DNA from: Pectinatus haikarae
GTDB lineage: Bacteria; Bacillota; Negativicutes; Selenomonadales; Selenomonadaceae
NCBI RefSeq assembly: GCF_030813505.1
Contig: NZ_JAUSUE010000022.1
Strand: one strand, 5' to 3'
Length of the DNA: 57,585 nt
The notes below the pieces were generated by a model. The model did no database searches and had not been told where the DNA came from. It was given only the letters and a program-made list of their open reading frames with translations. The translations under genes were made by a program, and so were the position numbers. This document shows, piece by piece, positions 1 through 8,124 of the stretch (position 1 is its first letter; every line of letters starts with the position of its first letter).

Positions 1-93
1 ATATGAAAAACTTGTTTTCTTTAGCAAGTTGATAAAATTTAGTGCTTTTCTACAGAAACATTAGCTATCTTTTCATTTTTACTTAACAAAGCC
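1..93. repeat. Left terminal inverted repeat (probable IS end)
   Basis: This stretch is the exact reverse complement of 57492-57584. Read from the interior outward it begins GGCTTTGTTAAG. A short open frame from base 3 (starting YEKL) runs to a TAG at 63-65, which resembles the last residues of a transposase followed by a terminal IR. The same terminus faces inward at both window ends, as expected when a contig is cut at two copies of one IS. The IS family was not identified. Confidence 0.75.
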
Positions 94-95
94 TT

Positions 96-2045
96 TTATT
101 TTTTTAATTCTGTAATCAATGTTTCAAACAGAGGTGATTTTAATAGATTTTCACCGCTGTTTCCTTCTATGAAATTATCATATATTTTTTTGAATATACT
201 TTCCCAAACGCTATGGAGTCTCTGTGGTATTCCCAATAAAAATACTATCTGCACCTTTTCCTTATTCCATAAAACAGGATCCCTCAAAATCGCTGCTGCT
301 ATCGCCGGTTTTTCCATATTATTTTCCAAAGGATGAGGAATTGCTATAAAATTGGAAAACTCGGTGGAAGCCATATTTTCTCTGTCAAAAATCGACTTTT
401 TAATTTTTTTGTCAATATAGCCTGCTTTTATCATATTGTCAGCTATTTTTTCAATAACTTCATTTGATGATGTTGCATTTAAGGAAGAAAAAAATAAACT
501 TTTCTTAAAAAATTCATCATAATTAATATCATTTTTTTCAGATGAGACATTGTTTATTCTTTTTTCTATCTTTGCAAGATCATATTCCGTCATTATAGGC
601 TCTACACGAATTATTTTATCTGATTTTATATGTTCCACCGGTACTGTCGTAAATATAAAATCAGTATCATTTATTGTCTGACTGTTAAGTTCATAACAGC
701 TCATTACTTTTTTTATCTGCAATATACCGCCAAATCTTCTCTGCAGCTTGCTTTTCAGCAGCAGTGCGGCAGAGAGACCTGTTCCGCAGACAATAACAGC
801 TGTTTTGCCCATTTGATTATTAAGCTTATTACGTTCCAGAGCGGCTCCGAAATGAATAGCCAAAAATCCTATTTCATTTTCATTGGTTTTTACATTTTCT
901 TCCCGCTCCATTATTTCACTGGCTATCACTGCCATATCAAATGCCAAAGGATAATTATTCTTAATTGAATGTAAAATATCATTTCGTATATTCATATTAA
1001 ATCTCAGTCTGCTGATTGCGGCTATCAAATGGATCATTATACCGGAAAATAGTTCATCGTCATCAAATAAATTTATTCCGATGTTTTCTTTTATTTTCAA
1101 TAAAATATCATTAATCAGTTTTTGAAAATCGTCTCTGTTTTTCGATGATTCGATAAATTTTTGACTGGCAATAAAATGCTGCGTCAAATAATATATTTCA
1201 TTATTAATATCGACACCAAGATGTTCTTCAACAATATTAAGTATTTCAGCCGCTGGCAAAAAATACGCTGACTGTTTTAACTTCATACGTTCATTTTCAG
1301 TGTATTCTACCGTATTTTTTTTACCTGAGCGTCGCATAGTTATGATAATATGAACCAGTAAATTCTTAAAAGCTATATCAGTCAAATGAATATTATGCTG
1401 TAGAATCACTTTCAGCAAAATATGTTTTACCGCTTCAATCTCCTGTCTGGGAAATATATCATTAAAAAATTTATTGTTCGATAAATTTAATAACTCGTCT
1501 CGATTAAAAACATATTCGGATATGCAATATCTTATCTGTGCCTCATTGCCATTTATCTTTATACCGTTTTTCCTATCGGCAGTAAGTTCAAGATTGAAGC
1601 GGGCAACACTCTTTTTTATATCACCGAGATACTTTTTTAACGTTGATAGACTGATAAATAATTCATCAGAGAGGTCTTCCTGTCTGACTACTTTGTTGTG
1701 CAATGAATTCAGCAAAATTCTGGCAATGATAAAAGATATACGGTCGTTATAGTCTGAAGGAACGATATTTATTCCCTTGTAATCCTTTGATGCATTAATG
1801 GAATGTTCATCAATGAAATTTTCGTATTTTTTTTCATCATCAACAATCAATAAATATCCACTACCCGTTTCAGCAGTGATATGTGCTCCTTTATTTTTTA
1901 GAAAACAAGCAACCTCTTTCATATCGGTTCTTATCGTGCGACTGCTCACCCCAATCGAATCTGCCAGATGTTTTCCTGTAATAATTTTGTTACTCTTATT
2001 AAGCAATCTCAAAATATGCAAAATTCTTTTATTTTGAATAACCAT
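96..2045 (-). CDS. PRD-containing PTS-dependent transcriptional regulator (BglG/MtlR/LicR type)
   Basis: A 649-residue activator or antiterminator of a sugar operon, controlled by PTS phosphorylation. It has an N-terminal HTH (HLADSIGVSSRTIRTD), two PRD regions in the middle, an EIIB-like domain with a Cys-containing loop near residue 420 (VIVCGTGLSAALLL) and a C-terminal EIIA-type domain with the phospho-acceptor His near 570 (IAIPHP). An earlier ATG exists at 2069, but GGAGG lies 8 bases before the ATG at 2045, so the shorter form is chosen. A TATAAT at 2068-2073 (minus) would serve as -10. Its own PTS genes are not in the window: the stop codon sits 2 bases from the terminal repeat, so its target operon was probably on the other side. 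It is distinct from MtlR at 48.5 kb. Confidence 0.85.
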   Translation of the reverse strand: MVIQNKRILHILRLLNKSNKIITGKHLADSIGVSSRTIRTDMKEVACFLKNKGAHITAETGSGYLLIVDDEKKYENFIDEHSINASKDYKGINIVPSDYNDRISFIIARILLNSLHNKVVRQEDLSDELFISLSTLKKYLGDIKKSVARFNLELTADRKNGIKINGNEAQIRYCISEYVFNRDELLNLSNNKFFNDIFPRQEIEAVKHILLKVILQHNIHLTDIAFKNLLVHIIITMRRSGKKNTVEYTENERMKLKQSAYFLPAAEILNIVEEHLGVDINNEIYYLTQHFIASQKFIESSKNRDDFQKLINDILLKIKENIGINLFDDDELFSGIMIHLIAAISRLRFNMNIRNDILHSIKNNYPLAFDMAVIASEIMEREENVKTNENEIGFLAIHFGAALERNKLNNQMGKTAVIVCGTGLSAALLLKSKLQRRFGGILQIKKVMSCYELNSQTINDTDFIFTTVPVEHIKSDKIIRVEPIMTEYDLAKIEKRINNVSSEKNDINYDEFFKKSLFFSSLNATSSNEVIEKIADNMIKAGYIDKKIKKSIFDRENMASTEFSNFIAIPHPLENNMEKPAIAAAILRDPVLWNKEKVQIVFLLGIPQRLHSVWESIFKKIYDNFIEGNSGENLLKSPLFETLITELKK

Positions 2046-2370
2046 TTTTATATCCTCCAATATTGTCATTATATAAATATTATTATGATAATTCCAGCTA
2101 TTAAATTTCCTTAACCTGCGGAAATAAAAGATTTTCTTTTATAGTATCATATTCGTAATATCGGTTATGGATAGTAAATTGTATACTAATCTTTGGATTG
2201 AGCTGAAGAGTTGTTTATGACGTGCTTTTATAATAAAATGTTATTTTTCTGAGAAATAAACTTTGAACAGCAATGATTTCACCGCTTAGTAAGAATAGCT
2301 TTTTGGCAGTAATAGTAATTTTACATTTAATCCACATTTTTGATTAATTATGCGGAACGCAAATAAATAA

Positions 2371-2412
2371 CAAAAACAGCCAAGCTTTAAAATAGCGCTG
2401 GCTGTTTTTGTT
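2371..2412 (-). terminator. Rho-independent terminator
   Basis: The arms AAAAACAGCCA and TGGCTGTTTTT form a hairpin with U/A tracts on both sides, so it can act in both directions. On the minus strand it follows the solute-binding-protein pseudogene tail and probably terminated that former gene. Confidence 0.7.
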
Positions 2413-2434
2413 GCAGCATTTAAAAAAAAGCAAT

Positions 2435-2540
2435 TTATCCCCAATTTTTCAACTGCCCAATATCTGGTGTTTTATGGAACTATTTTTCATATATTTCTTT
2501 GTATTTGCCACTTTGGTAAAGATGGTCTAGGTAGCATCTA
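2435..2540 (-). pseudogene. C-terminal remnant of an amino-acid ABC solute-binding protein
   Basis: The minus strand encodes LDHLYQSGKYKEIYEK, an in-frame TAG at 2480-2482, then FHKTPDIGQLKNWG and a stop at 2435. This matches the C-terminal signature of family-3 solute-binding proteins; the intact protein at 7.0-7.8 kb ends NNGKYAEIYQKWFKTAP. The TAG replaces the usual Trp after the Lys. The frame is lost upstream exactly where the IS256-like element begins (2541), so the gene was probably interrupted by that insertion and then decayed. The rest of the gene is not seen on the far side. Confidence 0.65.
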
Positions 2541-2957
2541 AAAAAATGTGTAAACCTCTAAAAACAGGTGTAAAGTAAAAATATCTGAACATGGAAGCTT
2601 TACTTATGAAAAAAAAGACAGCAGTAAACTACGGGAAATAATCGCCGAATATGTCGTCAAAAGCATGACTGATATCCATGAATTCATCAAAATGCTCACT
2701 GCCGAAAATGATGATAAACCAAATTAAGAGAAAATCCTCAATACGACCATTCCTGTAGATACTCCCTAACAAGCAGTGCAAGCGCTATTTAGTAGAGAAC
2801 CTCAAAATATTCAAATTATGTAGGTTCTATATATCCGATATAACTCTATTTTCATTCAATCGAAGTAAAGTTTTTAAAGGGCATCACTTTTACAAGCAAT
2901 CCCCTTAAAATATATTACTATTAATTTTATATTAGCTTTTAGGGTTTACACAAAACT
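2541..2957 (+). mobile_element. Decayed IS256-like element
   Basis: The ends are inverted: TGTGTAAACC at 2547-2556 and GGTTTACACA at 2943-2952, with similarity extending a few bases on each side. TGTGTAAA-type termini are common for IS256-family elements. Inside, a plus-strand frame (2554-2727) reads KDSSKLREIIAEYVVKSM then a stop, resembling the start of an IS256 transposase. Most of the ~1.3 kb expected of such an element is missing, so this is a deleted, non-autonomous copy. No clear target duplication was found. Confidence 0.5.
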
Positions 2958-2982
2958 TGAAGAACTCTCGAGTATAGACTTA

Positions 2983-3014
2983 CGACCTCCTACGCTATCA
3001 CAGGAGGTCGTTTT
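2983..3014 (+). terminator. Hairpin, probable weak terminator
   Basis: CGACCTCCT and AGGAGGTCG form a perfect 9 bp stem followed by TTTT on the plus strand. It lies just past the IS256-like remnant and beyond the 3' end of the convergent MerR gene; the U tract is short. Confidence 0.4.
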
Positions 3015-3083
3015 CGCTGTTCACAAATATAAGATTTTTTATTCATGCTCTGTCATCATGCGGTAAATGCATTTTGACGATAC

Positions 3084-3437
3084 TTATTTATTAATTTCTT
3101 CTTGGTAAAAAGAAATTTTACTATCAAGATTTTTTAAGTATTCTGCCCATTTTCTTTGTTCGCGAAGAATGTATACTCTATGTTCCTGGAGCATTGCCAA
3201 GCGTTCGGGCATGGTAGAATCTCCTTCGTAGCGAAGGTTAGCATATTTTTCTATATCTTTAAGGAGCATGCCGGTATCTTTTAATCGCTTTATAAAAAAA
3301 ATCCAACTAATGTCATTTTCGGCGTAACAGCGTCTGCCTATCCTGTCACGGCTAACGCGCAATAATCTTTTTTTTTCATAATAGCGTAAAATATACTCAC
3401 TTATATTTGTTTTTTTAGATAATTCTCCAATTGTCAT
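3084..3437 (-). CDS. MerR-family transcriptional regulator
   Basis: A 117-residue one-component regulator with the MerR winged helix (MTIGELSKKTNISEYILRYY) and a C-terminal coiled coil for dimerisation. It has no extra effector domain and no Cys cluster at the end, so it is not a classic metal sensor. It resembles the short MerR proteins that control aldehyde/electrophile stress genes (family knowledge). It is divergent from the carboxymuconolactone decarboxylase-like gene, and an inverted repeat sits in the shared promoter. GGAGATATAAT precedes the ATG. Confidence 0.88.
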   Translation of the reverse strand: MTIGELSKKTNISEYILRYYEKKRLLRVSRDRIGRRCYAENDISWIFFIKRLKDTGMLLKDIEKYANLRYEGDSTMPERLAMLQEHRVYILREQRKWAEYLKNLDSKISFYQEEINK

Positions 3438-3461
3438 ATATTATATCTCCTATAAAAAATA

Positions 3462-3492
3462 TTGACTTACAGTATAGTCTAAGTAATACAGT
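3462..3492 (+). promoter_or_regulatory. MerR-type promoter and operator
   Basis: TTGACT (3462-3467) and TACAGT (3487-3492) are separated by 19 bp, the over-long spacer typical of MerR-activated promoters. The spacer holds the dyad ACTTA-N10-TAAGT (3465-3484). It drives the decarboxylase-like gene at 3525 and is the likely site of the divergent MerR protein. Confidence 0.65.
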
Positions 3493-3524
3493 TATATTGT
3501 AATAATCTAAGGAGGTAACTGCAA

Positions 3525-3911
3525 ATGGAAAAAACACGATTTGAACGCGGTATGGAGCAATTAAAAAGTATTGATGGATTAGGCGGAGAAAAAGTTATTG
3601 AATCATTGGAGGATATATCTCCAGATCTGGGAAGGTATATCGTAGAATTTGCATTCGGGGATATTTATACAAGAAACGGACTGAATTTGCAAGAAAGGGA
3701 GCTTATAACAATTACCAGCCTGCTTACTGCCGGTGGATGTGAGCCGCAGCTAGCAGTTCACATTAATGGAGCGTTAAATGTGAAAATTCCACCACAAAAA
3801 ATAATAGAGACTTTTTTGCAATGTATTCCATATACAGGTTTTCCAAAAGTATTAAATGCTGTGTTTGTGGCCAAAAAGATATTCAAGGAAAAGGGGTTAC
3901 GGATATTATAA
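3525..3911 (+). CDS. Carboxymuconolactone decarboxylase (CMD/AhpD-like) family protein
   Basis: A 128-residue CMD-fold protein, preceded by AAGGAGG. It has the family signature LNLQERELITITSLLTAGG followed by CEPQLAVHINGAL, and the conserved IPYTGFPKVLNA near the end. AhpD-like members carry a CxxC redox pair; here only a single Cys is found at that place (GCEPQ), so a peroxidase-reducing function is unlikely. A true gamma-carboxymuconolactone activity cannot be inferred either, because no protocatechuate pathway is nearby. It is controlled from the MerR-type promoter upstream and converges on the RidA gene with no obvious terminator between them. Confidence 0.85.
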   Translation: MEKTRFERGMEQLKSIDGLGGEKVIESLEDISPDLGRYIVEFAFGDIYTRNGLNLQERELITITSLLTAGGCEPQLAVHINGALNVKIPPQKIIETFLQCIPYTGFPKVLNAVFVAKKIFKEKGLRIL

Positions 3912-3955
3912 AAAAACAGCTTAATATATGCAAGATAAATATGAAGACACAAAAA

Positions 3956-4387
3956 TTATTTTGCCGCCACAATATCAATTTCGAAATTTGCCCCACCGGG
4001 CAGACGGCTGACCTCCATACATGATCTGGCGGGATAGGAGACAGTGAACATTTCCTGATAGACACGATTGATAACAGGAAAATCATCTAAGTCAGTCATA
4101 TATATATTGACTTTAATTGCTCTTTTCAGACTTGAACCGGCCTGCTTAAGAACGATTTCAGCATTTTTTATTGCCTGTCTGACCTGAGATTCTATATCAG
4201 AAGGAATTTTACCTGTGGCAGGATCTATGGCTATCTGTCCGGATATAAATACCAGATCGCCATAGATCATTGCCTGTACATAAGGACCTATTATAGTAGG
4301 GGTGTTTTCGTCCATTATGCTTTGTAAGGATTTATCATATTTATTTTCCATTAATTTTATTCTCATGTCATTTTGTATATTTGCCAT
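3956..4387 (-). CDS. RidA/YjgF/YER057c-family enamine/imine deaminase
   Basis: A 143-residue RidA-family protein. RidA proteins hydrolyse reactive enamine/imine intermediates released by PLP enzymes, such as 2-aminoacrylate. The conserved elements are IGPYVQA near the start, FISGQIAIDP, and YPARSCMEVSRLP, whose Arg is the catalytic carboxylate-binding residue. The N-terminus is about 15-20 residues longer than usual; the start is kept because AAGGGG lies just before it. It is the last gene of a five-gene minus-strand operon (binding protein, permease, ATPase, lyase, RidA), 18 bases after the lyase. That position fits clean-up of the lyase's enamine product. Confidence 0.9.
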   Translation of the reverse strand: MANIQNDMRIKLMENKYDKSLQSIMDENTPTIIGPYVQAMIYGDLVFISGQIAIDPATGKIPSDIESQVRQAIKNAEIVLKQAGSSLKRAIKVNIYMTDLDDFPVINRVYQEMFTVSYPARSCMEVSRLPGGANFEIDIVAAK

Positions 4388-4405
4388 GAGGCCCCTTTCT
4401 TCTTA

Positions 4406-5599
4406 TTATGCATAGACAGACAGTGCCTGGAGAAAATCTTCCACCAGATCGCCGCTGTTTTCAATGCCAACGGAAATACGCATCATACCGTTGGTAATAC
4501 CGATTTTTAAGCGATCCTTTTCCGGCATATCATAATGAGAGGACAGGACCGGATAAGACAGTGTGGTACGATAACCACCGAGTGTCATTGCGTAATGGGC
4601 AAGATTCAGCCTGCGCATGAAAGCATTCATTTTTTTCCTGTCTTCCGGTAAAATAATGCTCATCATACCGCCGAAGCCGTTGGTGAATAATTTGCTGGCC
4701 AATTCATATTGTTTATGGGATTTTAATCCGGGATAATTAACTTTTTCTACATATGGAGATTCTTCCAGTGCCTCTGCCAGTTTCAGGGCATTTGCCATTT
4801 GTTTTTCGACACGCAGATGCATAGTTCTCATACCGCGTGAAACGAGCCATGAAGTAAAAGGGTCTGCTGTGCAGCCGGTAAGAATCTGCATTTTATATGC
4901 CTGCGCTATCAGTTCACTTTTACCGACGATGGCGCCGCATACGGCATCACTGTGCCCGTTGGCAAACTTGGTCAGGCTGATGACTGTCAGATCAGCATTA
5001 TGCTCAAGCGGTCTGAAACCGACTGCGGTCATAAAGGTATTATCAACCACAAGAAAGGCATTATTAGCATGAGCAATATTGCCAAGCTCATCGATATCAG
5101 CAACAGTAATCATTGGATTAGCAATTGTTTCTGTATAGAACAGCTTTGTATTAGAACGAATATTTGCCTTTACCATGTTAAGGTCTGTGAAATCGGTAAA
5201 AGTGGTTTCTATACCGTAATTTTTCATTATCTCTGTGAATATTTCTATCGTTTCACCATATAGTGTCTGGTCAGCGATAATATGGTCTCCCGCCTTAACT
5301 ATAGAGATGATCGAAGTATAGATAGCTGCCATTCCTGATGAACAGACGATTGTATCATCACCGTTTTCTGCCTGTGTGAGCAGTTCTGCCAGAGCACTGC
5401 GATTGGCATTGCGATTGCGGTTATAACAAAATCCTTTTTCTTTATATCTTTGTTCAAGATCATCTAAGTCCTCTACATTAAAAGCTGTGGTCATATAGAT
5501 GGGCATAGCTTCTGGATTGGTCACCGGATAGCGGGTGTATGCGCCGCTGCGTAATAATTCAGTTTCAAAAGAAAATTTTTTATTTGTTTCTTTAAACAT
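4406..5599 (-). CDS. PLP-dependent trans-sulfuration enzyme (cystathionine/methionine gamma-lyase-like)
   Basis: A 397-residue Cys/Met-metabolism PLP enzyme. The PLP lysine lies in SLTKFANGHSDAVCG, and CSSGMAAIYTS forms the phosphate-binding loop. The stretch LYGET holds Glu at the position where methionine gamma-lyase has its specific Cys (LYGCT), so classical MGL activity is doubtful; beta- or gamma-elimination of cysteine, cystathionine or homocysteine is possible. It lies between an amino-acid ABC importer and RidA, which suggests that an imported sulfur amino acid is cleaved to a keto acid, ammonia and a thiol or sulfide. AGGAGGG precedes the ATG. It is paralogous to the gene at 10.5 kb. 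Confidence 0.88.
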   Translation of the reverse strand: MFKETNKKFSFETELLRSGAYTRYPVTNPEAMPIYMTTAFNVEDLDDLEQRYKEKGFCYNRNRNANRSALAELLTQAENGDDTIVCSSGMAAIYTSIISIVKAGDHIIADQTLYGETIEIFTEIMKNYGIETTFTDFTDLNMVKANIRSNTKLFYTETIANPMITVADIDELGNIAHANNAFLVVDNTFMTAVGFRPLEHNADLTVISLTKFANGHSDAVCGAIVGKSELIAQAYKMQILTGCTADPFTSWLVSRGMRTMHLRVEKQMANALKLAEALEESPYVEKVNYPGLKSHKQYELASKLFTNGFGGMMSIILPEDRKKMNAFMRRLNLAHYAMTLGGYRTTLSYPVLSSHYDMPEKDRLKIGITNGMMRISVGIENSGDLVEDFLQALSVYA

Positions 5600-5621
5600 T
5601 ATGAATACCCTCCTGTATTTT

Positions 5622-6371
5622 CTACAACGGCAGTTTATTGTTTTGGGAAGACAATATCTTGCTTAGAAATGCTTTTGTACGTTCTTTTTGAGGGTGAGAG
5701 AAGAGCTCCTGCGGAGAATTTTCTTCAACGATGTATCCTCTGTCCATAAAAATAATACGGCTGCCGACTTCACGGGCAAAACCCATCTCATGTGTTACTA
5801 CTACCATAGTCATACCCTCTTTAGCCAGATTCTGCATGACTGTTAAAACTTCACCGACCATTTCAGGATCAAGTGCTGAGGTAGGCTCATCAAAAAGCAT
5901 AATGTCGGGTTTCATGGCCAGCGCTCTGGCTATGGCTATGCGCTGTTTTTGACCGCCTGACAGATCGTCAGGGTAAGCGTCAGCTTTATTGGCAAGTCCT
6001 ACTTTGGTTAAAAGCTGTGAGGCTGTTTCATAAGCTGTATCGCGGGATTCTTTTTTTACTTTTATCGGCGAGATCATGATATTCTCCAGAACGGTCATAT
6101 GCGGGAATAGATTGAAGTCCTGAAAAACCATACCGATTTTTTGGCGTATTTTATTTATGTCTACTTTAGGATCAGTTATGTCCTGCGCATTGATATAGAC
6201 ATGACCGCTGTTAATGGTTTCGAGTTTATTCAAACAGCGAAGAAATGTTGATTTACCGGCTCCTGACGGGCCTATGAGCACGACGACTTCTTGAGCTTTA
6301 ACAGTTAGGCTGATACCTTTTAAAATGACATTTTCATCAAAAGATTTTTTCAGATCTTCTATTTTTATCAT
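5622..6371 (-). CDS. Amino-acid ABC transporter ATP-binding protein (GlnQ/HisP type)
   Basis: A 249-residue ATPase energising the adjacent permease. Motifs: Walker A GPSGAGKST, Q-loop MVFQDFNLFPHM, signature LSGGQKQRIAIARAL, Walker B IMLFDEPTSALDP, and the switch His in VVVTHEMGFA. The start at 6371 gives the canonical MIKIEDLKKSF. The longer open frame to 6503 only overlaps the permease and was rejected. The ATG overlaps the permease stop, indicating translational coupling. Confidence 0.95.
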   Translation of the reverse strand: MIKIEDLKKSFDENVILKGISLTVKAQEVVVLIGPSGAGKSTFLRCLNKLETINSGHVYINAQDITDPKVDINKIRQKIGMVFQDFNLFPHMTVLENIMISPIKVKKESRDTAYETASQLLTKVGLANKADAYPDDLSGGQKQRIAIARALAMKPDIMLFDEPTSALDPEMVGEVLTVMQNLAKEGMTMVVVTHEMGFAREVGSRIIFMDRGYIVEENSPQELFSHPQKERTKAFLSKILSSQNNKLPL

Positions 6372-7027
6372 TTTACGGGCACCTTCTTTTCGAAATGTTT
6401 GAGTATAAAATTGGCGGTAAGAGTGAGTATAAGATAGATTAACGCCACAGATACATAAGATTCCCATACACGGTAATACTGGGCATTCATTGACTGAGCC
6501 CAATACATCAATTCTGGAGTAGCTATGGTCGAAGCAAGCGAGGAATCCTTGATAAGACTGATAAATTCATTACCCAATGCAGGAAGAATGCGGCGTATTG
6601 CCTGCGGAAGTATGATATAGCGCATGGACTGAATTTTAGTCATTCCCAGAGATCGTGACGCTTCAGACTGTCCTCGGCTTATCGATTGGATACCGGCACG
6701 GATTGTTTCGGCGATATAGGCCCCGGCATTCATAGATAATGCCGCAATAGCTGAGGCAATACCATTGGCTTCACCAAAAAGAGCGGGAATAACACCAAAA
6801 TAAATGATAAGTATTTGCACGAAAAGAGGAGTACCACGAAAAAAACCTACATAAGCCTTGAAAATAAAGGCAATAAATTTATTTTCAAGCAGTTCTCCTA
6901 TGGCAATAAATAATCCCATCAGTGAACCAAGAAAAACTCCTGCTAAAGATAGGCCTATAGTCAATAATGTTCCCATGAGAAAAAAATGGGAGTATTCCGC
7001 AATGATATCGAAGCGAAAATCCATCAT
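6368..7027 (-). CDS. Amino-acid ABC transporter permease (HisM/GlnP family)
   Basis: A 219-residue inner-membrane permease with about five transmembrane segments. It has the EAA loop (RSLGMTKIQSMRYIILPQAI) that docks on the ATPase, and the family motif YVGFFRGTPLFVQ. A single permease suggests a homodimer. AAGGAGGACAT precedes the ATG. It lies 20 bases after the binding-protein gene in the same operon. Confidence 0.94.
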   Translation of the reverse strand: MMDFRFDIIAEYSHFFLMGTLLTIGLSLAGVFLGSLMGLFIAIGELLENKFIAFIFKAYVGFFRGTPLFVQILIIYFGVIPALFGEANGIASAIAALSMNAGAYIAETIRAGIQSISRGQSEASRSLGMTKIQSMRYIILPQAIRRILPALGNEFISLIKDSSLASTIATPELMYWAQSMNAQYYRVWESYVSVALIYLILTLTANFILKHFEKKVPVK

Positions 7028-7047
7028 TTATATGTCCTCCTTCAAGA

Positions 7048-7845
7048 TTATTTTTGCTGTGCCTTAAGTTCATCCAGATTTGGTGCGGTTTTAAACCATT
7101 TTTGATAGATTTCAGCATATTTACCATTATTAATGATATGCTGGAGTGATTCATTCATCTTCACAGTCAGATCACTCCCCTTAGGGAACATTATGCCAAA
7201 ATATTCGGGAGAAAAATTTTCTTTGTCTTCAATGATTTTAAGTTGTTCATCAGGATTTTCCTGAATAAAAATCTTGTTTGCAGTGTCATCGCCGACAACC
7301 GCTTTAGCGGTGCCGTGAAGTAATTCTATATAAGTCAGCCCGCCTTTTATTTTCTTGATATGTTCATCATTTTTGCCCATCAGTTTTTCCACGGCCTCCT
7401 GCCCGGTGCTGCCACTTTGTACGGCTACCACTTTATCTGTCAGATCACGGGCGCTTTGGATATTGCTGCCATCCTTAACCACTATGGACTGTCTGGAAAT
7501 AAAGTAAGGATTGGAGAAATCATATGTCTGTCTGCGGTCATCAGTAATGGTAATACCTGCAATTGCTGCATCAGCTGATTTGTCCTTGATCTGAACAAAC
7601 ATCGGATCCCAGCCCACATCCTGAACTGTACAGTCATATCCGGCATCTGCGGCCAGCGCATTAATAAGATCAATATCAAAACCAACTACTTTACCATTGT
7701 CCACATATTCAAAAGGATTCCATTTTGCGTATGTGACTACTTTGATGTTTTTCTTGCTGTCCGCCTGGCCGGCAGAAGAACCGCAGCCGGTCATAAGTAA
7801 TCCGAAAAGGGATAGAATGATCCCTGCAATAATAAATTTTTTCAT
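7048..7845 (-). CDS. Amino-acid ABC transporter substrate-binding lipoprotein (family 3)
   Basis: A 265-residue binding protein. It has a lipoprotein signal peptide ending LLMTGCGSS (lipobox Cys near 21), then the family-3 fold with FEYVDNGKVVGFDIDLI and the ligand-loop ISRQSIVVKDGS. The substrate is probably a small polar or sulfur-containing amino acid, judged from the downstream lyase; this is an inference. It is the first gene of the operon that ends in RidA. Confidence 0.92.
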   Translation of the reverse strand: MKKFIIAGIILSLFGLLMTGCGSSAGQADSKKNIKVVTYAKWNPFEYVDNGKVVGFDIDLINALAADAGYDCTVQDVGWDPMFVQIKDKSADAAIAGITITDDRRQTYDFSNPYFISRQSIVVKDGSNIQSARDLTDKVVAVQSGSTGQEAVEKLMGKNDEHIKKIKGGLTYIELLHGTAKAVVGDDTANKIFIQENPDEQLKIIEDKENFSPEYFGIMFPKGSDLTVKMNESLQHIINNGKYAEIYQKWFKTAPNLDELKAQQK

Positions 7846-7929
7846 TTAGTATGCACTCACTTTCTTTTAAAAGGTTGACGATATATATTGCAGAAAAATA
7901 ATGTGAAGAAAACCCTCCTTAAAATAAAC

Positions 7930-7982
7930 AAAAAGATGTTTCGGAAAATTTTCAAAAAAGAAAACTACCCAAAACATCTTTG
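7930..7982 (-). terminator. Terminator between the two lyase operons (or leader attenuator)
   Basis: AAAGATGTTT pairs with AAACATCTTT around a loop of about 30 bases; on the minus strand the stem is followed by a T-rich run. It can end transcription coming from the 11.7-8.1 kb operon. A TTGACT lies just upstream (minus), so attenuation of the ABC operon from a promoter there is an alternative. AAGGAGG follows the hairpin without an evident start codon. No known riboswitch consensus was seen in 7846-8124. Confidence 0.6.
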
Positions 7983-8124
7983 TTTTGTCTGTTATTAAAC
8001 TAAAGTCAATAATAAAAATACAGCCGTTAAACAGGTGGCAGATATTTACTGCAAAAAGTCTGTCAATCTGCTATGGACACATCATAATCTCTATATTTGA
8101 TACAGAGTCAACAAGAAAATAAAA

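Noticed and set aside
7846..8124. A T-box or S-box leader ahead of the amino-acid ABC operon
   Set aside because: No T-box GGGTGG-type core or SAM-riboswitch core could be found; only a terminator hairpin is visible.
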